Shown: positions 1 through 11,306 of the stretch, one piece after another
How positions within the stretch are numbered: position 1 is the first letter of the stretch
Layout of the letters: each line of letters begins with the position of its first letter
From: Sycobia sp. Sy_11
Taxonomy: Eukaryota; Arthropoda; Insecta; Hymenoptera; Epichrysomallidae
Assembly: GCA_018907035.1 (NCBI GenBank)
Contig: JACCIC010000225.1
Span: 539,501-603,500, forward strand
Direction of reading: 5' to 3'
DNA: 64,000 bases
Translations under genes and position numbers: made by a program
Notes under the pieces: generated by a model
Databases searched by the model: none
What the model was told of the DNA's origin: nothing
The model's input: only the letters and a program-made list of their open reading frames with translations

Positions 1-2722
1 GCCGAGCAACGAGATGAAGCCTCCGAGACGGTAAGACTTGTACCGAGTGCATTCAGGGAGAACATAAGGAAGCTGGTCACGGAATACAGACCGGCGGCGA
101 CGGGAAAACCGCCGTTGGAAATGTCAATACAGTTAAAGGACGAGACGCCCGTAAGATGCCGGCCACGGAGACTGTCCCCTCGGGAGCGCGACGAGATGAA
201 GGCGCAACTCGACGACTAGCTGCAGCGAGGAATCATCGTGCCGAGCACGTTGCAGTTTGTGTTCGCCGTGGTCGTCGCCAGGAAGAAGGACGGGTCGGCA
301 CGCGTATACATCGATTATAAGCCGATTAACAAAAGGCTAGTACGGAGAATCTACCCCCTGCCGCTTATCGAGGATTTGCTGGGCGGAGCCGAAGTATCGC
401 GGGTATTCACGACACTCGACCTGAGGGAAGGCTATTTCCATGTGTCAATCAGCCCTTGCAGCAGGAAATATACGACTTTCGTGACGCCGTGGGGCCTTTT
501 CGAGTTCACGGTGGTCTCGTTCGTGGTCGCCGACTCGGGGAGCGCGTTCCAGCAGTATGTCGAGCTCATCTTCAGGCCGCTAATCGAACGAGGGGTCCTG
601 GCGCTATACATAGACGACATCATAGTGCTAGCGGAGATCCAGCAGCAAGCGTACGACCGCCTGGTGGAGTTGTTGCACGTCACCGCTAAACACTGTCTGT
701 GCAGTAATTAGAGCAAATGCTAGATCATACGGGAGACGGTCGAGTATCTCGGTTACGTGCTGGGGAACGGACGGATCGAGCCATCACCAGAGAAGACGGC
801 GGCGCTAAAGAATTACCCGGAGCCCTGGACCGTCAAGCAGGTACAGCGTTTCCTGGGCTTAGCGGGGTCTTTCCGCAAGTTTATAAGGGACTATGCCCGG
901 AAGGCCAGGGATCTGAGCGACCTGCTGCGCAAGGATGCAAGATTCACCTTCGGAGAGGAGCAACGACGCGCCTTCTTGCTGCTCAAGCAGGCGCTCTGCG
1001 AAACGCCCGTGTTGCACCTTTACGGGAGGGAAAAGGAGACTGAGCTCCACACGGACGCATCGCAGGACGGCTACGGCGCCGCTCTGCTGCAGAAGTGCCC
1101 GGATGATGATGAGTTTCACCTGGTGCACTTTATGAGCCGCAAAACGACACCAGTGGAGCGCAACTATAACAGCTACGAGCTGGAAGTGCTGGCGATCGTG
1201 AGAGCGGTCGAGAAATTCCATCCAGGGCGTCTATCTCCAGGGCATTCGCTTCGTGGTAGCCACGGATTGTGTTGCATACCAGCAGACCTTCAGCAACCCA
1301 TCGCTGAAGCCGAGAGTGGCGTGCTGGGAAATGCACCTGGCCTCCTACAGCTTCGACGTGGTACATCGTTCGGCATCACGCATGCAGCACGTTGACGCGC
1401 TCAGCACAGTGGCGAGCGTCTACGTCGTGCAGGACCCGCTGCTGGAGAGCCTTGCGAGGGCACAGCAACGAGACGAAGGACTGGAGGCTATAAGATTAGC
1501 TCTGCAGGCAGGGGAGTTTAAGGACTACTCCCTGAGAGGACCGCTTCTGTACAAGGGAGAAGGCGACCAATGCAAACTCGTCGTACCCCGAGGCATGCAA
1601 CGGGAGATCATACAGCGAGCACACGAGGAGGGGAACTTCAGTCCCAAGAAGACGACGGAGTGACTGCGGGAGTATTACATGCGGAACTTGCAGAAGCGAG
1701 TGGGGTCTTTCATCGACAACTGTGTGATGTGCATCTTGGCCGCCAGGAAACATGGTAAGGCTGAGAGGCTACTAAACCCCATCCCGAAATACGACTCCCC
1801 ACTCCATAGTCTGCATATGGACCACGTGGGGCCCCTGCCGTCGACAAGAAACACGTACAAATATCTGCTCGTCTTCGTGGATGGCTTCTCCAAATATACC
1901 TGGATATTTGCGACAAAGTCGACCAGCTCGAGGGAAACAATCGAGAAATTAAAGGTGGTGCAGCAACACTTAGGTGATCCTTACCGGATAATAACGGACC
2001 GAGGGACCGCCTTCACCGCTCAGGAGTTCTACGAGCATCTGAGCGCGAACAACATTGAGCACATGATAATAACAACGGGCGTCCCAAGAGGAAACGGACA
2101 GGTCGAACGAGTCAACGACGTCGTCGAGTCGGTCATCCGGAAAATAGCCATCGACGAACCCCTGATGTGGTACAAGCACGTGAGTGAGGTCCAACGGGTA
2201 CTCAACGGCTCACATCAGCGGGCGATCGGTATGACGCCGCATCAGCTGCTCTTCAGCGCCAAGCTCAGAAATGGGCGAAACGAAGAGATCACCCGGCTCA
2301 TCGAACAGGCGCACAGGCAGCTCTTCGAGGATGAACGAGATGAACTAAGAGAGCGCGCGAATCAACAGATCCTCGAATTACAAGAGGAAAATCGGCGTGG
2401 CTTCAACAGGAAAAGGAAGGAAGCCACAAAGTATCGCGTAGGAGACATGGTCGCGATCAAGCGACCACAATCGGGTCCAGATCTCAAAGTCCACCTAAAT
2501 CTTCTTGGTCCCTACCGTGTTCTCTCCGCCCAGAACCACGATCGCTACACGGTAAATAAGATCGCGGACGGAGAAGGTCCCAGCAGGACAACGTGCTCAG
2601 CGGCCAACATGAAGCCGTGGAAGGGTTTCCGCGAAGACCTCGACGGTCAGCAGGACGAGCCAACCACCGAGGAAGAACGCGGGGCAGATGCGGAGCGAGA
2701 AGAAGAAGACGAAGAGGACTAG
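1..2722 (+). pseudogene. Ty3/gypsy pol polyprotein (RT-RNase H-integrase), decayed; 5' part outside window
   Basis: This is the pol region of a Ty3/gypsy LTR retrotransposon, which would copy element RNA to DNA and integrate it. Frame 1 carries reverse transcriptase with a TLDLREGYF block and a YIDD catalytic box near 606-617. RNase H follows with a TDASQDGYGAAL block and SYELEVLAIV. Frame 2 carries integrase: a CVMC zinc-knuckle remnant near 1720, a DDE core (HMDHVGPLP; ITDRGTAF; an E in the GNGQVERVN block) and a GPYRV module near 2509, then an acidic Glu/Asp-rich tail. In-frame stops lie at 217, 709, 721 and 1661. A shift from frame 1 to frame 2 falls at about 1222-1231, where roughly 7 nt appear to be inserted in RNase H. 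The long 1679-2722 frame makes this a fairly young relic. The gag end lies off the left edge. Confidence 0.93.
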
Positions 2723-3088
2723 TGCAGAGCGCAAACCGAAGCAACGCTATAGAATTCGAGTGAAACGTGCAGTGCGCGAGTGAATAAAGGTGCAGTTTTT
2801 ATATATTCGTGTACGCATATGTTGTTCGCGGTGCCACGGTCAACACCTAGAACGCGTACGTTTCGCGGGTTTGTTCAGCGTATAATCCCGTGCGTGCGTA
2901 TGTCAATATGTGTGTATGAGTCATCCATGTAAACAATAAATAAAAAATACGTGCATCGTCTGCGGGTAGCCGATCCGGTCAGGAAAGGCCGATTCGTGGG
3001 GACGGGTCCGTGAGGGGGATGTAATTGCGGGGAAAATCCGGGCGGAGCCAATGGGACTTGCAGTCCCATCCGTCTGGGTGGGGGAGGT
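2723..3088 (+). other. Gypsy 3' internal non-coding region ending in polypurine tract
   Basis: Between the pol stop and the LTR-like terminus there is no ORF of note. Directly before the TGTAAC terminus lies a purine run (3076-3087, GGGTGGGGGAGG), the expected polypurine tract that primes plus-strand DNA synthesis. An AATAAA occurs near 2781. No env-like frame is visible. Confidence 0.6.
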
Positions 3089-4052
3089 TGTAACGGGAAA
3101 AAGAGTAGGATAAATTAACTTATTACCGTGACAAGAATTATTATAAATTTAAGATCATAATAAAAGAGAAGAGTTAAAAATTACCGATTCAGAAGAACGG
3201 GCGCTCCCGACTTCTGATAAAGTAATTCTTTTTCACATCGGAAATAATCCAAAAAAGCCGCCGGGAGACAAAATTAAAATCGACCTAATTTAATTCGGGG
3301 AAAAGGCGCCACTTTTCGTCGAATTAAATTACCAGATGGCTATTAATCACGAGGCGCACCTCGGATTAATGCCAGACCGACAGGTGACCGAAAATCTGCA
3401 AGTCATCATAACGTTGATCGACTAATATTATAAATATAAGAAGTAAATGCTGTAAAATAAATCAAAAGGAAAACGGAGTCTTACTAAGGAAAAAGAAATG
3501 CTTATTCCTGAGTAAAACACCGAACTCTTATATATCACCAGCTAAGGCGCACCTTAGCGTGATATAAAAGAGAGAATAAAGATTTATTCCGTGTATTTAA
3601 CTCCGTGTAAATAGACGGACCGCTTCTATAAATCGTTTAAGTAAATAGAGTAAGCAAAGCGAGCAATCACTGGGTCAAGGCCGTCTGAATTCGTAGAAAA
3701 TTAGATAAGTCAATTAATAAGTAGACAGAATATAAAATAAAATGCCGGCGCTAATAATTAATTTATAAATCGTTATTTTTTGTGTTGCAGGGTATCTACA
3801 CCGAGATGCCAATAGAGTAGAAGTTATTTTTTATTTTTTTTTATTATAAAATTTATTACTATTTTTTTTATTTATTTATTGTATAATTTATAGGAAAATA
3901 TATTTTGTTATTTTTATTGAAACATAAAGAAAACGAGTATCAAATCATTCACCCGAAAACTTATCCTGATACGTTCCTCCATCCGAATCACATATCCTGA
4001 AAACCTCAGAAAATTCGAATAAAAATAAAGCGGAAGGAGAAGGAACGTTACA
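3089..4052 (+). mobile_element. Candidate gypsy LTR with multiple GGCGC-loop hairpins
   Basis: The segment begins TGTAACGGG directly after a polypurine tract and ends GGAACGTTACA, so the ends are the inverted pair TGTAAC/GTTACA expected of an LTR. Length is 964 bp. It holds nested hairpins at 3190-3216, 3286-3331 (12-bp outer stem), 3338-3373 and 3531-3566, each with GGCGC at or next to the apical loop. The next bases, AGGTGACGCGACTCGACG, resemble a primer-binding site, which would fit an LTR shared with a following copy. A second GGAACGTTACA at 5065-5075 means the true right end could instead be 5075. The 5' LTR is outside the window, so no LTR-LTR comparison is possible. Confidence 0.55.
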
Positions 4053-5075
4053 AGGTGACGCGACTCGACGCCACGCCGTGCGTGGGAGATCAGTTGGTGA
4101 GCGTCAGTGAGTCCAGCGCCGTGTAGTTCTTTTTATTAATAAATATAGTCGCCCTATACATCGGAGTTGTTTATTTCTCGCCCCATTACCTTGAATCCCA
4201 CATATATATGTATAAGCTTGTATACATGTATACTACCACTGTACGCAGCACACCGGCTGCATAAACAAGCATAAAACTATAAATAATAATTATTATAATA
4301 ATTATTAAATATTGTTATTATTAATTATTATTTTTATTAATATAATTATTATTATAATTCGGCGCCCCGTTCGAAATTACACGAGCGGCGACCGAATTAT
4401 ACGAATATTTCGCTATAAAAGGGCCTGCAAAAGGCAAAATCGGGAGTTCGCCCGGTGAATCAACTTTTTCGAAGTTGATGAACTCCTCCCGGAGCTAGAA
4501 ATCTTTCCAGAGCTTAACAAGTTCCTGCTTAAAAATCCTATGCGAAACTATTAGTTTGATCTCTGTTGCAAGGCGCTCCTCAAAAGACAGACGACTAATA
4601 GCTTTACCTGTCCTGAAATAAACGTGATCCTGGTTGCGAGGCGCTCCTCAAAAGACCGGGCGGAGTTAAGTTTACCTTATTTTCTCTCTCTATAAATTCT
4701 ACCTTTCACGTTTTATAATTTCCCCGCCTGGAAAATAACACCGGGTATCCGTGCGGTAAATAGCGCCGGATATTATACACATTGCGGAAAATAACGCGAA
4801 CTTAGTATTTATCATTATATATAAATCTAGTTAACAACTATCGTCTAGTAATTAATTTTGTTATGTTATGTATTTTTTTTTGTTTCAGAACCCCTTGTAA
4901 ATAGAAGGGGATTTACTGAACAAATTCGTTTTTATATTTTGTTATCTAAAAATATACTGTGTTGTTGTATAATTATTTTCCTGACCCACCGTCCGATCCC
5001 GAAATACTTTCTCCCCTCTCAAACTACCCTGGAAAATACCGCGTAGGCTATCCCGACGGGGATAGGAACGTTACA
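4053..5075 (+). mobile_element. Second LTR-like module, TATA box and GGCGC hairpins, ends GTTACA
   Basis: There is no coding sequence. 4053-4200 looks like retroelement leader or LTR end with AATAAA-type signals. From about 4366 a 9-bp inverted repeat (ATAATTCGG/CCGAATTAT) encloses GC-rich sequence, followed by a TATA-like CTATAAAAGGG near 4413. Hairpins follow at 4440-4500, 4548-4601 (8-bp outer stem) and 4628-4670. The last two share AGGCGCTCCTCAAAAGAC. The module ends GGAACGTTACA exactly like the segment that ends at 4052. It may be a related solo LTR fragment, a tandem LTR, or the right half of one ~2-kb LTR. Confidence 0.4.
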
Positions 5076-5619
5076 ATGTACAGTTTAGTTGTATTTTACA
5101 TTATATTTTTTCTATTTTTCTATTACTATTTCATGCATAGAAAATACTTTAGATGCATTTTATAATAATGCATAGTTATAATAGGTTATAATATTATGCT
5201 GTCATTACTGGAAAGTAAACATGTAAATTCATAATTTTTATTAATAAAAATTAATATTATTACAAACGCTAAGATGAATTTCACAGCAAAAATCTTTCCA
5301 TTTCCCTGGTTGGTCAGAATGAAAAGCACTTTTAAATTATATTTTTCGTAATTTTTCATCGGTCAGCACATTAAAAAATTTCTTATCCGGAGTTTTAATA
5401 CTTGTGCTTTTGTATAATGGGAGAAAACAAGTTTTATAAATAATTTTATTATTCATTTTTAATTAAAAAAGTCGACGCTATATGATTATGGCTTTGCAAA
5501 ACCAGTCTTTAGTACTGGATCCATTCTCGATCAACTGATCTATCAGAATATCCAGGGAAAGCATTATGATTTTATTATTTAGATAAATTTATATTTGTAC
5601 ATAACATTACTGTTAATGG

Positions 5620-6004
5620 GCAATTACGAGGGTGATCCTAGAAGTACCTGTCCCAACAAATAAAACTCAAAAATTTTGAAAAAATATATATTTATTTTTC
5701 AACATAATCTCCTTTCAGCTCTATACATTTTTCCTTTTTATAATTTACCCTTTTTATAATAAGAATTGTCAAGCTCCTCATAATAGCCATTAACTGTCGA
5801 CATCACCTCTTTATTGTTAGAAAATCTTTGACCAGCGAGCCATTTTGTCAATTTTGGGAACAGAAATTAATCCGAGGGAGCTACATCTGGTAAATAGGGT
5901 GCATGAGGTAGCAATTCAAACTTTGATTCATTAATTTTGGCGATTACAATAACGGATGTGTGAGCTGGTGCATTGTGTTGATGGAACATCACTTTCTTCT
6001 TTTC

Positions 6005-6005
<1 letters not shown>
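5620..6005 (-). pseudogene. mariner-family transposase, 3' fragment with terminal repeat
   Basis: Read on the minus strand, this encodes the C-terminal third of a mariner transposase: HNAPAHTS, then LLPHAPYLPDVAPSD containing the last catalytic Asp of the DD34D triad, then FLFPKLTKWLAGQRF and an ELDNSYYKKG tail. The residue after APSD is a stop (TAA) where a Tyr codon is usual, and another stop follows YYKKGKL. The lower edge ends in TTACGAGGGTGATCCTAGAA, which looks like the element's terminal inverted repeat. The 5' two thirds are missing; the fragment runs into an (AT)n tract at 6006-6032. Confidence 0.85.
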
Positions 6006-6032
<27 letters not shown>

Positions 6033-6035
<3 letters not shown>

Positions 6036-6593
6036 GATGCGACGAAAAAAAGGAGAGTTAATAAATTATCTCAGATAACTATTGATGTATTTATTCGCGC
6101 ACACAAAAATAAATTAAAACTCTACTCACCTGCAATTCAGAGGAGGTCCCGCCAGTCTGGAAAGGGGAATTCGGGAGAAAAAAAATTTATGCGTGATACG
6201 ACGGATTTTGTTTTTGTACAGAATTTATTTCAGCCGATCCAGTTTCCGCGTTACACATACTACCCCAACTGCGCACCTATTCTATTCCCGTTCCGCGTAC
6301 CCGGCGCGTCCCGACTACCATCCGCGACCTGGCGCACTACCCGAACCTGGGAAATTATATACGGGAAAAGGAGGGGAAGGGAGTGGGCTCTGGCCGTTGC
6401 GTACGCGCGGAGACCCGCTGACGACCGTGGGCTCGCCCTGTCCGTGGTGATTACTCACACCCTCGATAGTCGGCGATCCTCGGCGAGTCACGTGGCCCCT
6501 TCTCGATCCTTCTTTCCTGTTTTCCTTGCAACGCCTCCTGTCTCTACTTCTCAACTCTCCACTCTTCTTTCCTCCTGGAAAATGTGATTCACA
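6033..6593 (-). mobile_element. Candidate solo LTR (561 bp), GC-rich
   Basis: The block is bounded by TGTGATGC at the left and GATTCACA at the right, an inverted TGTGA/TCACA pair typical of LTR ends. Its centre is much more GC-rich than the flanks. Read on the minus strand there is a TATA-like CCGTATATAATTTCC near 6350 followed by AATAAA signals near 6226 and 6090, the order expected for U3-R-U5. The 132-aa frame at 6189-6587 has no recognisable motif and is probably fortuitous. I see no clear target duplication, since the left flank is an (AT)n array. Confidence 0.45.
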
Positions 6594-7723
6594 ATCTTTA
6601 ATCTACGTACTAAAAATGGAGTAATAAGTACTATTACATAAGTATAACTAACTACAGTGTGGACATATAAATACTAAACGCGTATCAGATAGAGGTTAGA
6701 TGAAACGATCATTTACAGAAAACTGTACACATAATTGTACCATTAATTTTCCCTACTAGTATTTATTATGTAGAGCAAATTTTAATAGGTTTCGCATTTT
6801 CATTACAGTATTCCTTTATTTTAAGTTCCAAGAATAAAAAAAAATAAAATTTTTTTGTTTTTTTTTTCAGTATTAGCGCGAGGTAGAAATGACAAGAAAC
6901 TTGAAATCTGTGCTATTTAACACTACAGCTAGTCCATACTGATTGAAAGTTGACATTCCTTAATTATACGATATTGTTAAACGCAAAAAAAAATTTATTT
7001 TTTTCTCACTTAAAGGTTTTTTTTTGTTTGAATTTAATAATTTATGTCACAACAGAACATCCAATCCTTCGAAATTATTATTTATGTAATAACAAGTCAT
7101 TGATTATTATTTTAGTAACTGCTGCCAAAATCTAGATAACAAAAAAAAGAAAATTTTTTATCAAATAAGTATTTCTTCTTTAGCCTGTGCAAATTCGTTA
7201 TTTTCAAGACCGAAATTTTTAATATCCTCTCAAAATTCTTTGTAGGATGCTTAAATTTTCCTATAACTATAAAATATACCTACAATATAAATTAAAAAAA
7301 TGTGTTTAAATTCTTTGGAATTTGAAAAGTTTGTAATATTTTTTTTCATAATGATTCTGCACCTAGTCCCTTTATTTTACTCTTCAATACCTTAGGCTTC
7401 CATCCATCTGAAATTATTAATTTGTTCGTTTAGAAGCTTATGATCGCGCAGGTCGCCAGAGTGAAGGACTAGTAATTCAATGATTCAAGTTCAGATTTGA
7501 CTCTTGGATAACTGATGGCTACGTATCCATAAGGCAGGATCAATTTAAATTTTATTTTCTTTACCGCATTTATTTAGCAGCACGCAATCTTTATACTAGA
7601 ATTTTTTTCTTTTTTTTTCAGCTAACTTACATACTAGAATACTCTACACACAAATCAGTGAATGTCTTACATACTAGCTTATCATTAAATCTAATCCTCC
7701 TATTTTTTCCAATTATTTACTAC
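6594..7723. other. AT-rich non-coding interval
   Basis: I see no coding frame with family resemblance, no RNA gene and no well-bounded repeat. The sequence is dominated by A and T homopolymer runs. Confidence 0.5.
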
Positions 7724-8678
7724 TAGCATCTCCCGTCTCGGCTTCACCCGAGATATTAATTTAAACAATTCAATAATATCCAAGTAAAAAAGTATTCTCT
7801 ATATATATAAATCTATATTTCTATAAATAATTGACCGTAATTTACCTATCGTCGCTTCTGTATAAAAAGCTGTTTCAATGTAGCGTCCACTTCAAAAAGT
7901 TGATATTTTGCCGACCATTTTATACAATATATATATGCATATTCAATACGGTTTCGATGGAGAAAATTGTACTTTCTAGTTCGAGCGGTAGAAAAAGATT
8001 CCCAAGTGTCACGAGGAAACGTTTACGGAAAATATCATGTCCGGATTATAGAAGATGTCTGGTGACGACTGCTATAGAGAGTTTTGTTTTAAGAAGGTAG
8101 AATACAATGTCCAGGTCTCCCAGGACGATTCTGGCTGGGAGTGTGCGTCTTCGAATGATAGAATAGGTAGAAATCGTCTCGCTATACCTGGACATCGTCT
8201 TCTACCGACTGAAAACGAAATTCCCCGTAGAAGTCGGTCCATAGCACCTGAAAATCGTATTCTATCTTATTTACTTATTTATTTCTATCAATTAAAGACA
8301 ATATTCCCCGTAGAAATCACCCAGGGACACCTGGACATTCCATTCTATCATCCGAATACACAACTCCCTATAGAAATCGTTTTAAGGCAACAGGGTATCG
8401 TAATCAACCGCCCGTACACGCGAATACAATATTTTTCAATAGAAACCGTATTTAAAATCTGTATATATAATAGTATAATATAATATACATACAATGTATA
8501 TATATGTATATATATATATATATATATATACATATATCATAGATTTTCGTTTTCAATTAAATACGGTGAATTTTTTTCGTAGTGATGCCAACTGAAATAT
8601 AAGCAAAATGTTAGTATCCGAATAGCATATTTTTTAAGCAAATGATGGGTAATATTACTCTTTTATGCAGAAGCGACG

Positions 8679-8680
<2 letters not shown>
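7724..8680. repeat. Unrecognised element, copy 1: hairpin leader, terminal inverted repeat, 60-bp tandem core
   Basis: This is the first of two copies of one family; the other is at 12482-13584. Both start with CCCGTCTCGGCTTCACCCGAG or a variant, then a shared ~120-bp AT-rich stretch, then ATCGTCGCTTCTGTATAAAA (7848-7867 here). That 20-mer recurs inverted at 8661-8680 with one mismatch, so 7848-8680 may be an ~833-bp unit with terminal inverted repeats. Between them, 8160-8440 contains a degenerate ~60-bp repeat marked by CTGGACATCG and CCCCGTAGAAGTCG. The frames at 7831-8100 and 8055-8483 lie within this repeat and match no family I know. It may be a non-autonomous DNA transposon. Confidence 0.7.

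Positions 8681-8732
<52 letters not shown>
8681..8732. repeat. (AT)n microsatellite
   Basis: About 52 bp of AT/TA dinucleotides abut the right inverted repeat of the 60-bp-unit element, so its target-site flank cannot be read. Confidence 0.95.
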
Positions 8733-8739
<7 letters not shown>

Positions 8740-8927
8740 TTCATAGTTTGGAGGTTGTTGCTAAAGAATCCTATTTTGACATTATTTCTTTTGTTCAAAC
8801 TAAAAAGACAGTTTCTTACCACAATTCTGAAGTTAATATAATTTATAAGAACAAAACTATATTTTGTCGTCACAAACTATATTCAGTATGATTTGGCATG
8901 AAGAACTATTTTATAGGAGAAGGAAAA

Positions 8928-8928
<1 letters not shown>

Positions 8929-8966
<38 letters not shown>
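8929..8966. repeat. (GACA)n microsatellite
   Basis: About nine GACA units are followed by a short GA run. There is no gene nearby. Confidence 0.95.
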
Positions 8967-9149
8967 AAGAGAGAGATTTTCCTACGTAAAAGAAAATAAA
9001 ATTTACAAAAATCAAAAGATATCCATAAAGTGCGAGAGTAGTGTCAGATTAACCTGAAGAATAAAAAAGGTTATACCAACTAACGCCACACTTTCTTTAG
9101 GATACTAATCCCAAAGTTGGATATGAACATTCACTTGATCTGGTCTGGT

Positions 9150-9427
9150 ATTAATACTTTATGCCGACTACATTGAGTTGATGTTCGTGATTCAAGACGC
9201 CACCTAGTGGCCGCTGGTGAAACTGATCACTAAAACTGTTAACTTAATTTATTGTTAAAAGTAAAATGATTTTCAAGAAAAAACATAGCCTATGTCCTTT
9301 CCAAGATAATATAGAATCTATATGTCAAACTTCAGATCAATCGGTTCATTAGTTTTTTCGGTTATCGCGTACAAACAAAAACACGCTTTGTCTTTATAAA
9401 TTAGTATGATATGATATGATATGATAT
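9150..9427 (+). mobile_element. Probable 3' tail of an RTE-type non-LTR retrotransposon
   Basis: The phrases GACGCCACCTAGTGGCCGC, CAATCGGTTCATTAGTTTTT and ACAAACAAAAACACGCTTTG, then TTATAAATTAGTATGATATG, resemble conserved 3'-UTR wording seen in insect RTE-like LINE ends. It terminates in a short tandem (ATGAT)n tail at 9404-9427; such simple-repeat tails are usual for RTE elements. No reverse-transcriptase coding remains, so this is a 5'-truncated copy. The family assignment is from memory of such tails. Confidence 0.45.
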
Positions 9428-10985
9428 CAACTTGTACGACTAAAAAAAATATCTTCTTCCTTTGCATCCTCTTCTTTAACCACCGACTGGATGATAATTG
9501 TATTGGACCTCATTCCTCATTTCTTTTGCCTTTGAATTTATTTTATATATTTTTTTTGTTTTTTTTTGAGTCCTAAATGTCTACAGCTCTTATTCATCAC
9601 ACTCTCAACCTTTCCATAATTGTATTTAGGTACTAGTAAATCTTTCATTATATGCGTTCCCTTCGACAATCACTATTTCTATTGTATTTCTTACAATCTA
9701 TTGGTAGATTACTATTCAATGTTATTAATTTATATAGAACTTCTTTTATTTAATAGGTTTAGATTTCCCTTTGTTTCATTAATTTCTTATCTATTGACAC
9801 TATTATAAATTGATTAACTTCACTTAATTTATCTTTGCAATTGTTTACACTTGCAACTTCCAGGTTACTTGTATTGATTCGCACAAAAAAATTATTATGA
9901 TTTATTTATTATAGTTGTTTAGATTCACTGATTATTCCTATTAGTATTCACATTCGTTACAAGCTTATTTAATTTATTTTTTTTTTGTTTTTGTTGATTC
10001 TTCTATTTCATCATTAGTATTATTAGTTTGTTTGTGCTCCTTTCGATTCATTAAATTTAATTATTCTCTTTTACTCTTATTCATAACTGCTGTTCACATT
10101 GTTTCTTTTTTTCACTGCCACTTTATCATTCTTATTTAATAGAATTATTCTAGGTTCACTAATTATTTATTTCAATTGTTTTGTTAGTATTGTTTTTGCA
10201 GAATTCGACACTGCAGAATTTTTAATTTGTTCATAATTGCAATAATTGAATAATATGACTTATAGTTAAGGTAATGATCTGAACAGAAACTTTAAAATTA
10301 ACCTCTCAAATATAACTATTTAAAAATTTAAAATAACTTTCTCAATATCGCCTTCTACTAACATTTTTTTTATATCTCATACACTTAAGTACTTACGAAC
10401 ATTTTTTTTTCATCACCAGAGATCAACTATTTTAGTAATGTTTGAAACAAAAAAAATTCTTTAATGTTCAAGTGAACATCTATGACATTTATACAACTAG
10501 GATCCTTGAAGATTAACAGAATAAGAAAATAAAATAAAATTCTGACTTAGTCACATTACTTTAATTATGTTTTACTAGCTCATTTCTAAATGTTCTTGCA
10601 AAGATGTTTATATGTGTCAGGCCTCACATTTTTTTTTAGGTTTCGGATAACGGTTTTTTCTTATTATAACCTTTTCTCACACGTCATCCTCCCCTTTATT
10701 GTAATATGCTATTTTACTTCTCTCTTCATCAGAGCCAAAATTCATTCTAGGGTTTAAATATTGTTAGTCTTTATACCGCATTCAACAGTTGTCTTCTATA
10801 TGTTACTTGTATTTATTTGAATGTCCAACTTAGGTTCACAAGTACTTATTGTTTTTTTATTTCTTCCAAATTGTTTTACTGTATTTTATCACTCACTCTA
10901 TTATCACTTCACTTTTTCTTTCACTCGTTTCGTCTATACTTTGCTCATTACCTTTATCCAATTAAAGAAAAAAAAATGTGCTTTC
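9428..10985. other. T-rich non-coding interval
   Basis: The interval is strongly pyrimidine-biased on the + strand with many T homopolymers. The frames at 9620-9808 and 10817-11257 are compositional and carry no motif. I see no gene. Confidence 0.5.
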
Positions 10986-10989
10986 TTTT

Positions 10990-11235
10990 TTTTCTTAATG
11001 TCTCTCGGCACTCATCCGTGCCGTGGTGTAGGTTAGGCCTCTTCGCCGTTCCATCAGCCGACGGTTATGCGCGGCTCTTGGCGCGGAGAGGTTATGGGAA
11101 GGAACCGTGCCAAGCACAAGGCGCGACGGCGCGCGCGAGCACCTTAAGGTTTCCTTCTCCGCGGGATGACGCTGGCGTCGTCGTTTTTCTGGACAAGTCG
11201 GCGCGGCGCCTTGTGACTTTCGTCACGATATATAT
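10990..11235. other. Isolated GC-rich island of unknown origin
   Basis: About 240 bp rich in CG dinucleotides sits within AT-rich surroundings and ends in a small palindrome (GTGACTTTCGTCAC). No frame gives recognisable protein. It could be an LTR remnant or another transposon fragment. A further AT-rich palindrome follows at about 11256-11292 (TTTAAGCTTAAA centre). Confidence 0.4.
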
Positions 11236-11306
11236 ATATTTAAACTTTATATTTTAAGTTTAAAAAAAAATTTAAGCTTAAATTTTAAACTTTTATATAT
11301 TTAAAA

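Noticed and set aside
6189..6587. 132-aa plus-strand ORF
   Set aside because: Lies entirely within the LTR-like GC block and shows no family resemblance.
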